Source: Streptomyces flaveus
GTDB lineage: Bacteria; Actinomycetota; Actinomycetes; Streptomycetales; Streptomycetaceae
Assembly (NCBI RefSeq): GCF_014647675.1
Contig: NZ_BMPQ01000003.1
Coordinates: 446,373 to 510,372, forward strand
DNA length: 64,000 nt
Direction of reading: 5' to 3'
Position 1 is the stretch's first letter. Every line of letters starts with the position of its first letter. This document shows positions 13,445-20,956 of this stretch, in pieces. A program made the position numbers and the translations under genes. The notes under the pieces are model-generated. The model did not search any database, had not been told where the DNA came from, and saw only the letters and a list, made by a program, of their open reading frames with translations.

Positions 13445-14595
13445 CAGCGGCGTCCCTTCGGCAGGCTGAGGAGGCGCTCGGCGATGATGTCGCGCTGGAT
13501 CTCGTTGGTGCCGGCGTAGACGGGGCCGGCGAGCGAGAAGACGTAGCCCTCGCACCAGTCGGTGTCCGCCAGCTCGCCCTCCGCGCCCAGCAGATCTAGC
13601 GCCGTCTCGTGCAGGGCGATGTCGTACTGCGACCAGAAGACCTTGTTCAGGCTGGACTCGGGGCCGAGGGGCTCGCCCTGGAGGAAGCGGGAGGCGTGGG
13701 CGTACGTGAAGAGCTGATACGCGCGGGCGCCGATCACCGCGTCCGCCACGCGGTCGCGCAGGGCCGTGTCGGACGGGTCGCCGTGCGCCTGCCACAGGTC
13801 GACGAGCCGGTCGGCGGCGGCGAGGAAACGGCCGGGGGAGCGGAGGGTCAGACCGCGTTCGTTGCCCGCTGTCGACATGGCGACCCGCCAGCCCTGGCCG
13901 GGCTCGCCGATCACGTCCTCGTCCGGCACGAAGACCTCGTCCAGGAAGAGTTCCGCGAAGGCAGGCTTCCCGTCGAGGCGGCCTATGGGGCGGACGGTGA
14001 CGCCCGGCGCGCGCAGGTCGAACATCACGTACGTGAGCCCCTGGTGGGGCTTCGGGGTGTCCGGCTCACTGCGGAACAGGCCGAACGCGCGGTCGGCGAA
14101 CGCGGCCCGCGACGACCACGTCTTCTGCCCGCTCAAGCGCCAGCCCCCGTCCGTGCGCACCGCCCTTGACCTGAGCGAGGCCAGGTCCGAACCGGCCTCG
14201 GGCTCGGACCACGCCTGCGCCCAGATCACCTCGCCGGATGCCATGGGCGGCAGGATCCGGGCGCGCTGCTCCTCGGTGCCGTGATCGAAGAGGGTGGGGG
14301 CGAGGAGGCTGATGCCGTTCTGGCCGACGCGGCCGGGGGCGCCCGCCGCGTAGTACTCCTCCTCGAAGATCAGCCACTTGAGGATGTCGACGCCCCGGCC
14401 GCCGTACGCGACCGGCCAGGACACCGCCGACCAGCGGTCCGCGGCCAGTTCGGCCTCCCACGCGCGGTGTGCCGCGAAGCCCTCCTCGGTCTCCAGGGAG
14501 GGGAGGGGCTCGGGCGGTACGTGCGCGGCGAGCCAGGCGTGGGCTTCGGCGCGGAACGCCTCGTCGGCGGGGGAGTGGTTCAGGTCCACGGTCAC
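13444..14595 (-). CDS. Acyl-CoA dehydrogenase (FadE30/FadE31-like)
   Basis: 383-aa FAD-dependent ACAD. Visible are WAQAWSEPEAGSDLAS (flavin/substrate binding), LSGQKTWSS and the C-terminal AGTNEIQRDIIAERLL. The position just before that GTNEIQ is Ala rather than the usual Glu376; a Glu at 246 (GNERGLT) sits where isovaleryl-CoA dehydrogenase and some steroid ACADs have their base. It is first in a two-gene operon with the 323-aa partner, divergent from the IpdF-like gene across a KstR2-type operator. Role by context: one of the oxidations in HIP-CoA breakdown; which one is not determinable here. Confidence 0.9.
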   Translation of the reverse strand: MTVDLNHSPADEAFRAEAHAWLAAHVPPEPLPSLETEEGFAAHRAWEAELAADRWSAVSWPVAYGGRGVDILKWLIFEEEYYAAGAPGRVGQNGISLLAPTLFDHGTEEQRARILPPMASGEVIWAQAWSEPEAGSDLASLRSRAVRTDGGWRLSGQKTWSSRAAFADRAFGLFRSEPDTPKPHQGLTYVMFDLRAPGVTVRPIGRLDGKPAFAELFLDEVFVPDEDVIGEPGQGWRVAMSTAGNERGLTLRSPGRFLAAADRLVDLWQAHGDPSDTALRDRVADAVIGARAYQLFTYAHASRFLQGEPLGPESSLNKVFWSQYDIALHETALDLLGAEGELADTDWCEGYVFSLAGPVYAGTNEIQRDIIAERLLSLPKGRR

Positions 14596-14670
14596 CTTCC
14601 TCGGAGTTCCCAGGAGTTTCTAGAAGTTCATCGGAGTCCCTCGAGGCTCCGCGCAGCGAGAACGGGCTTC

Positions 14671-14687
14671 CCTAACAAGTGTTTGGT
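14671..14687. promoter_or_regulatory. KstR2-type operator, divergent fadE / ipdF promoter
   Basis: CCTAACAAGTGTTTGGT, an imperfect palindrome that matches the site at 20891-20907 (reverse strand) at 16 of 17 bases. It also matches the mycobacterial KstR2 motif as I recall it (AnCAAGnnCTTGnT) at all but one fixed position. It lies 16 bp before the ATG of the SDR at 14704 and 75 bp before the fadE start. A TAGGTT hexamer (14687-14692) at its edge could be the -10 of the SDR promoter, giving a nearly leaderless mRNA. Confidence 0.75.
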
Positions 14688-14703
14688 AGGTTAGCGTGGC
14701 TCC

Positions 14704-15489
14704 ATGACAGACGTCGAGGGTCCGGCGTACGTGCCCGGGCACGGGCTGCTGAAGGGGCGTACGGCCGTCATCACGGCTGCCGCGGGCGCGGGGATAGGCG
14801 GGGCCACGGCACGCCGCTTCCTGGAGGAGGGCGCGCGCGTACTGATCAGCGACGCGCACGCGCGGCGGCTGAAGGAGTACGAGGGGGAGCTGGCGGCCGA
14901 GTTCGAGGGGGTCGCGGCGCTCGCCTGTGACGTCACCGACGAGGCTCAGGTGCAGGCGCTCTTCGACGCAGCCCAGCGGCTGCACGGGCGGCTCGACATC
15001 GTGGTCAACAACGCCGGTCTCGGCGGGACTTCGGACCTCGTCGACATGACGGACGAGCAGTGGTCGAGAGTGCTCGACGTGACGCTGAATGGCACCTTCC
15101 GGTGTACGCGGGCGGTACTGCGGGCGATGCGGGAGTCCGGTGGCGGCGGCGTGATCGTCAACAACGCCTCCGTCGTCGGCTGGCGCGCCCAGGCCGGCCA
15201 GGCGCACTACGCCGCCGCGAAGGCGGGCGTGATGGCGCTGACCCGGTGCGCGGCCATGGAGGCGGCCGAGTACGGGGTGCGGGTGAACGCCGTGTCGCCG
15301 AGCCTCGCCATGCACCCGCATCTGGTGAAGGTCACCAGCCCCGAACTGCTGGAGGAACTCACCGAGCGCGAGGCTTTCGGGCGGTACGCCGAGCCCTGGG
15401 AGGTGGCCAACGTGATCGTGTTCCTCGCGTCCGGCTACTCCTCGTACATGACCGGCGAGGTCGTGTCCGTCAGCAGCCAGCATGCCTAG
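14704..15489 (+). CDS. ipdF: Short-chain dehydrogenase, IpdF-like
   Basis: 261-aa SDR with a slightly unusual nucleotide motif (TAAAGAGIGGATA), NNAG, and the YxxxK catalytic pair in HYAAAKAG. Its context (divergent from a FadE30-type ACAD and directly upstream of kstR2 and fadA6) matches mycobacterial IpdF (Rv3559c), which oxidises 5-hydroxy-HIP-CoA-type intermediates. There is no clear ribosome binding site before ATG 14704, in line with a leaderless transcript from the promoter overlapping the operator. The next gene starts 15 bp after its stop. Function is inferred from family and neighbourhood; the substrate was not deduced from residues. Confidence 0.82.
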   Translation: MTDVEGPAYVPGHGLLKGRTAVITAAAGAGIGGATARRFLEEGARVLISDAHARRLKEYEGELAAEFEGVAALACDVTDEAQVQALFDAAQRLHGRLDIVVNNAGLGGTSDLVDMTDEQWSRVLDVTLNGTFRCTRAVLRAMRESGGGGVIVNNASVVGWRAQAGQAHYAAAKAGVMALTRCAAMEAAEYGVRVNAVSPSLAMHPHLVKVTSPELLEELTEREAFGRYAEPWEVANVIVFLASGYSSYMTGEVVSVSSQHA

Positions 15490-15504
15490 GACGACAATGG
15501 ATCC

Positions 15505-16116
15505 GTGCCTACGAAGAAGAAGCCCCAGGTGACCGCCTCGCCCGCCAGGCGCAGTGAACTCCTCGGCACCGCCGCCGAGGTCTTCGCCGAGCAGGGCTAC
15601 AACGCCACCACCGTCCGCAAGATCGCCGACCACGCGGGCATGCTCGCGGGCAGCCTCTATTACCACTTCGACTCCAAGGAGTCGATGCTGGAGGAGATCC
15701 TGCGGACGTTCCTGGACGAGCTGTGGGACGGGTACGACACCGTCCTGGATGCCGAGCTCGGGCCCCGGGAGACGCTGGAGGCCCTGGTCATCGAGTCCTT
15801 CCGGGAGATCGACCGGCACCGCGCGGCCGTCGCCATCTACCAGAAGGAGTCCAAGCACCTGGCGTCGCAGGAGCGCTTTGCGTTTCTCGCCGACTCGCAG
15901 CGCAAGTTCGAGAAGGCGTGGCTGAGCACGCTGGAGCGGGGGGTGGCCGCCGAGGTCTTCCGGGAGGACCTCGACATACGGCTCACCTACCGGTTCGTGC
16001 GCGACACGGTGTGGGTCGCCGCGTCCTGGTACCGGCCCGGCGGACAGCACGGCCCCGAGGAGATCGCCCGGCAGTACCTGTCGATGGTGCTGGACGGGAT
16101 CGCAGTACGTACGTAA
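15505..16116 (+). CDS. kstR2: TetR-family repressor KstR2
   Basis: 203-aa TetR regulator. The N-terminal helix-turn-helix reads ATTVRKIADHAGMLAGSLYYHF. The ligand domain shares, from memory, much of the M. tuberculosis KstR2 pattern: KES near helix 4, RHRAAVAIYQKE, RFVRDTVWVAASWYRPGG and RQYLSMVLDGI. KstR2 is released from DNA by HIP-CoA and controls the genes for C/D-ring degradation. Here it lies in the ipdF-kstR2-fadA6 gene string, downstream of the 14671 operator, so it is probably autoregulated. It would also bind at 20891. Start is GTG 15505; there is no strong ribosome binding site, and translation may be coupled to the SDR upstream. Confidence 0.9.
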   Translation: MPTKKKPQVTASPARRSELLGTAAEVFAEQGYNATTVRKIADHAGMLAGSLYYHFDSKESMLEEILRTFLDELWDGYDTVLDAELGPRETLEALVIESFREIDRHRAAVAIYQKESKHLASQERFAFLADSQRKFEKAWLSTLERGVAAEVFREDLDIRLTYRFVRDTVWVAASWYRPGGQHGPEEIARQYLSMVLDGIAVRT

Positions 16117-16120
16117 CCGA

Positions 16121-16166
16121 ACTGGATCGACATCGCACTGGATCGACCGTAGCGAACTGGATCGAC
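16121..16166 (+). repeat. Three 11-bp direct repeats ACTGGATCGAC
   Basis: Perfect copies at 16121-16131, 16137-16147 and 16156-16166 (start-to-start 16 and 19 bp) fill the gap between the kstR2 stop and the fadA6 ribosome binding site. They are unrelated to the 17-bp operator. Could be a regulator site or slippage-derived; no known motif recognised. Confidence 0.85.
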
Positions 16167-16187
16167 TTGATCTGACTGGGAGTTGTC

Positions 16188-17345
16188 ATGGCCGAGGCCT
16201 ACATCGTCGAAGCGGTCCGTACGCCCGTCGGGCGCCGCAAAGGTGGCTTGAGCGGGGTGCATCCCGCCGACCTGGGGGCGCATGTGCTGAAGGCTCTGGT
16301 CGCGCGTGCCGGCGTCGACCCGGCCGCCGTCGAGGACGTCGTCTTCGGCTGCCTGGACACCGTGGGGCCGCAGGCCGGTGACATCGCGCGGACGTGCTGG
16401 CTGGCGGCAGGGCTGCCCGAGGAGGTGCCGGGGGTGACGGTCGACCGGCAGTGCGGTTCGTCGCAGCAGGCCGTGCACTTCGCCGCGCAGGGTGTGCTGT
16501 CCGGCACGCAGGACCTGGTGGTCGCGGGCGGTGTCCAGAACATGACGCAGGTCCCCATCGGGTTCGCCTCCGGGCGGGCCACCGCTCCACTGGGGCTCAC
16601 GGAGGGGCCGTTCGCGGGGAGCGAGGGGTGGCGGGCGCGGTACGGGGACCAGCCGGTGAACCAGTTCGTCGGCGCCGAGATGATCGCCGCCAAGTGGGGT
16701 ATCAGCCGCCTCGACCAGGAGGAGTTCGCGCTGCGGTCCCATCAGCGGGCGATCGGGGCGATCGACGAGGGCCGCTTCGAGCGCGAGACCGTGGCGTACG
16801 GCGACGTCACGGTCGACGAGGGGCCGCGCCGGGACACCTCACTGGAGAAGATGGCCGGCCTGAAGCCGGTCATCGAAGGCGGCACCATCACCGCCGCCTG
16901 CTCCTCCCAGGTCTCCGACGGCGCCGCCGCGATGCTGCTGGCCTCCGAGCGGGCGGTACGCGAACACGGCCTGACGCCACGCGCGCGCGTCCACCACCTC
17001 TCCGTACGAGGCGAGGACCCCATCCGCATGCTCACGGCTCCGATCCCGGCCACGGCACACGCCCTGAAGAAGACCGGCCTGACCATCGACGACATCGACC
17101 TTGTGGAGATCAACGAGGCTTTCGCTCCCGTCGTCCTGGCCTGGCTGAAGGAGACGGGCGCGGATCCGGCAAAGGTCAACGTCAACGGGGGCGCGATCGC
17201 CCTGGGCCACCCACTGGGCGCGACCGGCGTCAAGCTGATGACGACGCTGCTGCACGAACTGGAGCGCACGGGGGGCCGGTTCGGCCTGCAGACGATGTGC
17301 GAGGGGGGCGGTCAGGCGAACGTGACGATCATCGAGCGGCTCTGA
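16188..17345 (+). CDS. fadA6: Thiolase, FadA6-like (HIP pathway)
   Basis: 385-aa acetyl-CoA acetyltransferase of the degradative thiolase type. The nucleophile is Cys89 in DRQCGSSQQAVH; the catalytic histidine is in GGAIALGHPLGATG and the second cysteine is Cys371 in CEGGGQAN. In mycobacteria the FadA6 gene sits beside kstR2 and cleaves the last beta-keto acyl-CoA of the ring residue. ATG 16188 is preceded by GGGAG. It is convergent with ipdC, 15 bp separating the stops. Thiolase identity is certain; the FadA6 role rests on neighbours and overall resemblance. Confidence 0.9.
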   Translation: MAEAYIVEAVRTPVGRRKGGLSGVHPADLGAHVLKALVARAGVDPAAVEDVVFGCLDTVGPQAGDIARTCWLAAGLPEEVPGVTVDRQCGSSQQAVHFAAQGVLSGTQDLVVAGGVQNMTQVPIGFASGRATAPLGLTEGPFAGSEGWRARYGDQPVNQFVGAEMIAAKWGISRLDQEEFALRSHQRAIGAIDEGRFERETVAYGDVTVDEGPRRDTSLEKMAGLKPVIEGGTITAACSSQVSDGAAAMLLASERAVREHGLTPRARVHHLSVRGEDPIRMLTAPIPATAHALKKTGLTIDDIDLVEINEAFAPVVLAWLKETGADPAKVNVNGGAIALGHPLGATGVKLMTTLLHELERTGGRFGLQTMCEGGGQANVTIIERL

Positions 17346-17360
17346 CGCCCGCCGGTCACC

Positions 17361-18413
17361 TCAGTGCTTGGCGACAGCCAGTTCCTGGAGCACCCGCTCG
17401 GCATCGGCCATCACGCGTTCCACCAGTTCCGCGCATGACGGCAGGTCGTCGATCACTCCCGCCACCTGGCCCGAGGCCATCACCCCCAGGTCCGTACGGC
17501 CCTCGACCATCGACGCGCGCAGCAGCATCGGTGTGTTGGCGGCGAGCAGGACCTGGCTCCAGGACAGGTTCTTGCCGTGCTTCAGGGCGAGGCCGTCGCG
17601 GATCATTCCGGGCCAGGTGAGGCCGGAGAGCTTCCGGAAGCCGGCGGCTCGGCGTACTGCGCGGGCCAAGGATCTCGTACGGCCCGCTCCCTCAAGGGAG
17701 TTGACCAGGTCCGTGCGGAGCATGCGGTGGGGCAGGCCGTCCACTGCCCTCGTCACCGTGACGTCCTTCACCGTCGCCGCGAGGTACTCGGCCTTCACCG
17801 CGTCCGGCACCGTCGAGTCCGAGGTGAGCAGGAAACGGGTGCCCATGGCGATCCCCGCCGCCCCGTACGCGAGCGCCGCGACCAGGCCCCGGCCGTCGAA
17901 GAAGCCGCCCGCCGCCACGACGGGTATCTCCACCGCGTCCACGACCTGTGGCAACAGCACCGTCGTCGCCACCTCGCCCGTGTGCCCGCCGCCCTCGCCG
18001 CCCTGCACGATCACCGCGTCCGCACCCCACGCCGCGACCTTCTCGGCATGGCGGCGGGCCCCGACGGACGGGATGACCACGACACCCGCGTCCTTCAGTT
18101 CGGCGATCAGCTCACGGGAGGGCGCGAGCGCGAACGAGGCGACCTTCACGCCCTCGTCGATGATGATCCGCACCCGTTCGTGAGCATCGCCCGCGTCCGC
18201 TCGCAGGTTCACGCCGAACGGCGCGTCCGTACGGGACTTGACCTCCCGGACGGCCCCCCTCAGCCCCTCCACGGTCATCGTCGCGGAGGCCAGAATCCCC
18301 AGAGCGCCCGCGTTTGCGGAGGCGGAGACCAGGCGAGGGCCCGCGACCCAGCCCATACCGGTCTGCACGATCGGATGGCGCACCCCGACGAGTTTCGTCA
18401 GCGCGGTCTCCAT
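17361..18413 (-). CDS. ipdC: Nitronate monooxygenase-family flavoprotein, IpdC-like
   Basis: 350-aa FMN-binding TIM-barrel protein of the 2-nitropropane dioxygenase family. The N-terminus has HPIVQTGMGWVAGPRLV, and the FMN-phosphate region has GADAVIVQGGEGGGHTG and AYGAAGIAMGTRFL. In the HIP pathway IpdC (Rv3553) is an FMN-dependent double-bond reductase/dehydrogenase acting before ring cleavage. Last gene of the echA20-ipdA-ipdB-ipdC operon; its ATG overlaps the ipdB stop by one base (TGATG). Confidence 0.88.
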   Translation of the reverse strand: METALTKLVGVRHPIVQTGMGWVAGPRLVSASANAGALGILASATMTVEGLRGAVREVKSRTDAPFGVNLRADAGDAHERVRIIIDEGVKVASFALAPSRELIAELKDAGVVVIPSVGARRHAEKVAAWGADAVIVQGGEGGGHTGEVATTVLLPQVVDAVEIPVVAAGGFFDGRGLVAALAYGAAGIAMGTRFLLTSDSTVPDAVKAEYLAATVKDVTVTRAVDGLPHRMLRTDLVNSLEGAGRTRSLARAVRRAAGFRKLSGLTWPGMIRDGLALKHGKNLSWSQVLLAANTPMLLRASMVEGRTDLGVMASGQVAGVIDDLPSCAELVERVMADAERVLQELAVAKH

Positions 18414-19159
18414 CAGCCCTTGACCTCACGGTTGCGCAGCCCCTGCGGGTCGAGCACCTCGCGTATCAACTCCAGCTCCTCCCCGGTCGGTTCGCGCGTG
18501 TACGGCACCTTCTCGGGAACCGTCAGCTCGAACCCCGTCGCCTCTCTGACCTCCTCGACCGTCACCCCCGGATGCAGCGAGGCGAGCCGCATCGAGCGGT
18601 CCGGGGTCGCGAAGTCGAACACGCCGAGGCTGGAGACGACCCGGGGGATGCGGTGGAAACGGGTCGTCGTGGGACCGGCCGCCGCGGCGCTGTCGTACCC
18701 CACTCCGCAGATCATGTCGACCTTCTCGACGAAGACCCGGGTGGAGTGCCGGGGGACCCAGTAACTGACCGGATTGTTCAGGGTGTTGACCGGCGCGCCC
18801 CGCACCCCGAGAAGCTGCCGTGCGGGCCGTTCCCAGTCGCCTATGCAGGAGATGTTCTGGTTGCCGAACCGGTCGATCTGGCTCGCGCCCATCATCACGT
18901 GCCGTCGGCCGCCGGTGACCATCGTGAGGTGCTGCCGGTACGGCAGCCAGCCCTCCACAGTGCCGTCCGGGCCGACCAGCATCGCCTCGCCGTCGGTGAG
19001 GAGCAGGTCGGGGGCGAAGGTCAGCCTGGCGAGCCGGGCGCCTATGGACGGGACAGTACCCATGGGACTGGCGAGCACCTCGCCGTTGTCCCGCCAGGCC
19101 TCGGCGCAGGTGATCACGCAGTACTCGGCGCGCGTCACGTCGCTCAGTACCTCGCTCAT
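18413..19159 (-). CDS. ipdB: CoA-transferase-family ring hydrolase, beta subunit IpdB
   Basis: 248-aa beta subunit of the class I CoA-transferase fold. IpdAB does not transfer CoA; it hydrolyses the carbocycle of COCHEA-CoA, opening the last steroid ring. Visible are the conserved beginning TRAEYCVITCAEAWRDNGE and GASQIDRFGNQN. The frame is open upstream to 19714, but ATG 19159 is chosen because it follows GGAGGAGG and forms a 4-bp ATGA overlap with ipdA. Tight coupling implies a 1:1 complex. Confidence 0.9.
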   Translation of the reverse strand: MSEVLSDVTRAEYCVITCAEAWRDNGEVLASPMGTVPSIGARLARLTFAPDLLLTDGEAMLVGPDGTVEGWLPYRQHLTMVTGGRRHVMMGASQIDRFGNQNISCIGDWERPARQLLGVRGAPVNTLNNPVSYWVPRHSTRVFVEKVDMICGVGYDSAAAAGPTTTRFHRIPRVVSSLGVFDFATPDRSMRLASLHPGVTVEEVREATGFELTVPEKVPYTREPTGEELELIREVLDPQGLRNREVKG

Positions 19160-20028
19160 CGCCGCTCCTCCTCCAACGCGTGCCAGGCCTGTACGGCGGA
19201 CTGGTAGTCCTTCTCGCCTCCGTGCAGGAACCGCTCGGTGAACTCCGGCCAGGGTGTGGTCGCGTACAGCCGCTGGAAGCCCTCGTCCCGGTCGTAGTCG
19301 GGCGCGCAGGACGTGAAGTGCGCCCCGTTCGGCGTCTCCACCACGCCGGTCACGCTGTGCCGCTTGATCAGCAGGGTCTGCGGGGCGGCCTCCTTCGTCA
19401 GCTCGGCCGTGTCGACGATGCGCTCGCAGGAGACATACGCGGTGTCGGCCGCCTCGCAGAACAGGTCGTCGAAGTACGGATCCGGGCCCAGATACTGCCC
19501 GTTGCCGAGACGGTCCGCGCGGTTCACATGGACCAGCGCGGCGTCCATGCGCAGGGCGGGCATGGCGACGAAGGTCTCCTGGAGTCCCGTCGACGCGTCC
19601 TCGTACGGTGAAGTGACCGTCCGCAGGCCGGGGTTGACCCGCATCACATCCGAGCCGACGCCGGCCCGCACCGGTATGAAGGGCAGCCGGTTCGCGGCGG
19701 CGTGCAGACCCCACATGAACATCGCCTCGTCGATCTCCATCAGTTCGAGAGCACCGCTCTCGCGCGCCGAGCGATAGTGCGGTTCGAGCGGGATCGAGTC
19801 GAGGGTCGCGAAGGCGGCGACCAGTTTCCGTATCCGCCCGGCGGCCGCGAGCATGCCGACGTCCGGGCCGCCGTACGAGACGACCGTGAGATCGGTGATC
19901 CCGGAACGGAGCAGTGCTCTCACCAGCGCCATCGGCTTGCGGCGAGACCCCCAGCCTCCGATGCCGATCGTCATCCCGCTCTCCAGACGGCCGACGACCT
20001 CATCCGCCGACATGGTCTTGTCGCTCAA
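19156..20028 (-). CDS. ipdA: CoA-transferase-family ring hydrolase, alpha subunit IpdA
   Basis: About 290 aa, matching the length of mycobacterial IpdA. The segments MTIGIGGWGSRRKPMALVRA, VVSYGGPDVGMLAAAG and DPYFDDLF parallel Rv3551 as I remember it. Start choice: TTG 20028 lies 9 bp after AGGAGG (embedded in the last codons of echA20) and gives the expected N-terminus. ATG 20013 is a second option. The upstream ATG 20073 would overlap echA20 by 44 bp and has no ribosome binding site. Works with IpdB to hydrolyse the ring of the CoA thioester. Confidence 0.88.
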   Translation of the reverse strand: MSDKTMSADEVVGRLESGMTIGIGGWGSRRKPMALVRALLRSGITDLTVVSYGGPDVGMLAAAGRIRKLVAAFATLDSIPLEPHYRSARESGALELMEIDEAMFMWGLHAAANRLPFIPVRAGVGSDVMRVNPGLRTVTSPYEDASTGLQETFVAMPALRMDAALVHVNRADRLGNGQYLGPDPYFDDLFCEAADTAYVSCERIVDTAELTKEAAPQTLLIKRHSVTGVVETPNGAHFTSCAPDYDRDEGFQRLYATTPWPEFTERFLHGGEKDYQSAVQAWHALEEERR

Positions 20029-20029
20029 C

Positions 20030-20869
20030 TCACCGGCCCTCCTTTCCGGATGTGTCATGGCTGGACGCGTCATGGCCGAATGTGCTCCGAACTCGGTCCG
20101 CCACCCCGCTGAGGCCCGCCTCGAAGGTGAAGCCCTGCTCGAAGCGGTAGCTCCGGCGCACGTCGACGGGGTCGATGCCGTTGATGGCGGCCTTGGCGAG
20201 CCGGATCAGCTGCCCGTCCTTGGCCGCTATCTCCCGCGCCAACTCCAGGGCTGCGTCCAGAACTTCGGCACGCGGAACGACCCGCCACACCGAACCGTGC
20301 GCGTGCAACTCGGCCGCCGTGGCCGTACGCGAGGTGTAGTACAGCGCGCGCATCAGGTGCTGCGGCACGAGGCGGGCCAGATGCGTGGCCGCACCCAGCG
20401 CGCCCCGGTCCAGCTCGGGCAAGCCGAAGGTGGCGTCATCGCTCGCCACGATCGCGTCCGCGTTCCCCACAAGCCCGATGCCGCCGCCCAGGCAGAAGCC
20501 CCGCACGGCCGCCACCACGGGCACCTCGCACTCGTACACCGCGGCGAACGCCTCCGCGCAGCCGCGGTTGGCGCCTATCAGCGCATCATGGCCCGTCGCG
20601 CCACGCCGACCGTCCTGCTGCCGCCCATAATCCCGCCGGTCCTGCTCCGGCCGGTCCTGGTCCCGCTGTATCTCCTTGATGTCGACGCCCGCGTTGAACC
20701 CCCGCCCCTCGGCGGTCAGCACGACACAGCGGATCTCGGGGTCGCGGCCCGCCGTGCGCACGGCGTCGGCCAGGTCGAACCAGCCGCGCACCGGAAGCGC
20801 GTTCACGGGCGGGAAGTCGACCGTGACTACGGAAATCCCCTTTTCCGGGGACGAGGTGGAGACACCCAT
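20030..20869 (-). CDS. echA20: Enoyl-CoA hydratase-family ring-opening enzyme, EchA20-like
   Basis: 279-aa crotonase-fold protein. EchA20 hydrolyses the D ring of the HIP-derived HIEC-CoA. Oxyanion-hole segments are GFNAGVDIKE and GFCLGGGIGLVGNAD, and the C-terminal YRFEQGFTFE matches the family. Compared with what I recall of Rv3550 (247 aa), there is an extra ~25-residue Asp/Arg/Gln-rich stretch between VDIKEIQ and HDALIGANRG. I start at ATG 20869 (MGVSTSSPEKG), because the upstream ATG 20899 lies inside the operator at 20891. First gene of the operon with ipdA, ipdB and ipdC. Confidence 0.87.
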   Translation of the reverse strand: MGVSTSSPEKGISVVTVDFPPVNALPVRGWFDLADAVRTAGRDPEIRCVVLTAEGRGFNAGVDIKEIQRDQDRPEQDRRDYGRQQDGRRGATGHDALIGANRGCAEAFAAVYECEVPVVAAVRGFCLGGGIGLVGNADAIVASDDATFGLPELDRGALGAATHLARLVPQHLMRALYYTSRTATAAELHAHGSVWRVVPRAEVLDAALELAREIAAKDGQLIRLAKAAINGIDPVDVRRSYRFEQGFTFEAGLSGVADRVRSTFGHDASSHDTSGKEGR

Positions 20870-20890
20870 GGACGCATCAGCTACCTTTCC

Positions 20891-20908
20891 ACCAAACATT
20901 TGTTAGGT
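20891..20908. promoter_or_regulatory. KstR2-type operator, divergent echA20 / SDR promoter
   Basis: ACCAAACATTTGTTAGGT, an imperfect palindrome differing at one base from the 14671 site when read on the other strand. It sits between the divergent echA20 operon (start 20869) and the SDR operon (start 20957), so a single KstR2 dimer could control both. Confidence 0.75.
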
Positions 20909-20956
20909 GCGATCTGAAGTGAAGGTAACAGCGAATGCCGACCAGCGGGAGGCCCT

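Noticed and set aside
16121..16166. Considered whether the three direct repeats are a CRISPR array.
   Set aside because: Repeats are only 11 bp with 5-8 bp spacers and there are no cas genes.
20869..20899. The earlier ATG at 20899 as the echA20 start.
   Set aside because: It lies inside the operator palindrome and adds ten residues that do not fit the family N-terminus.
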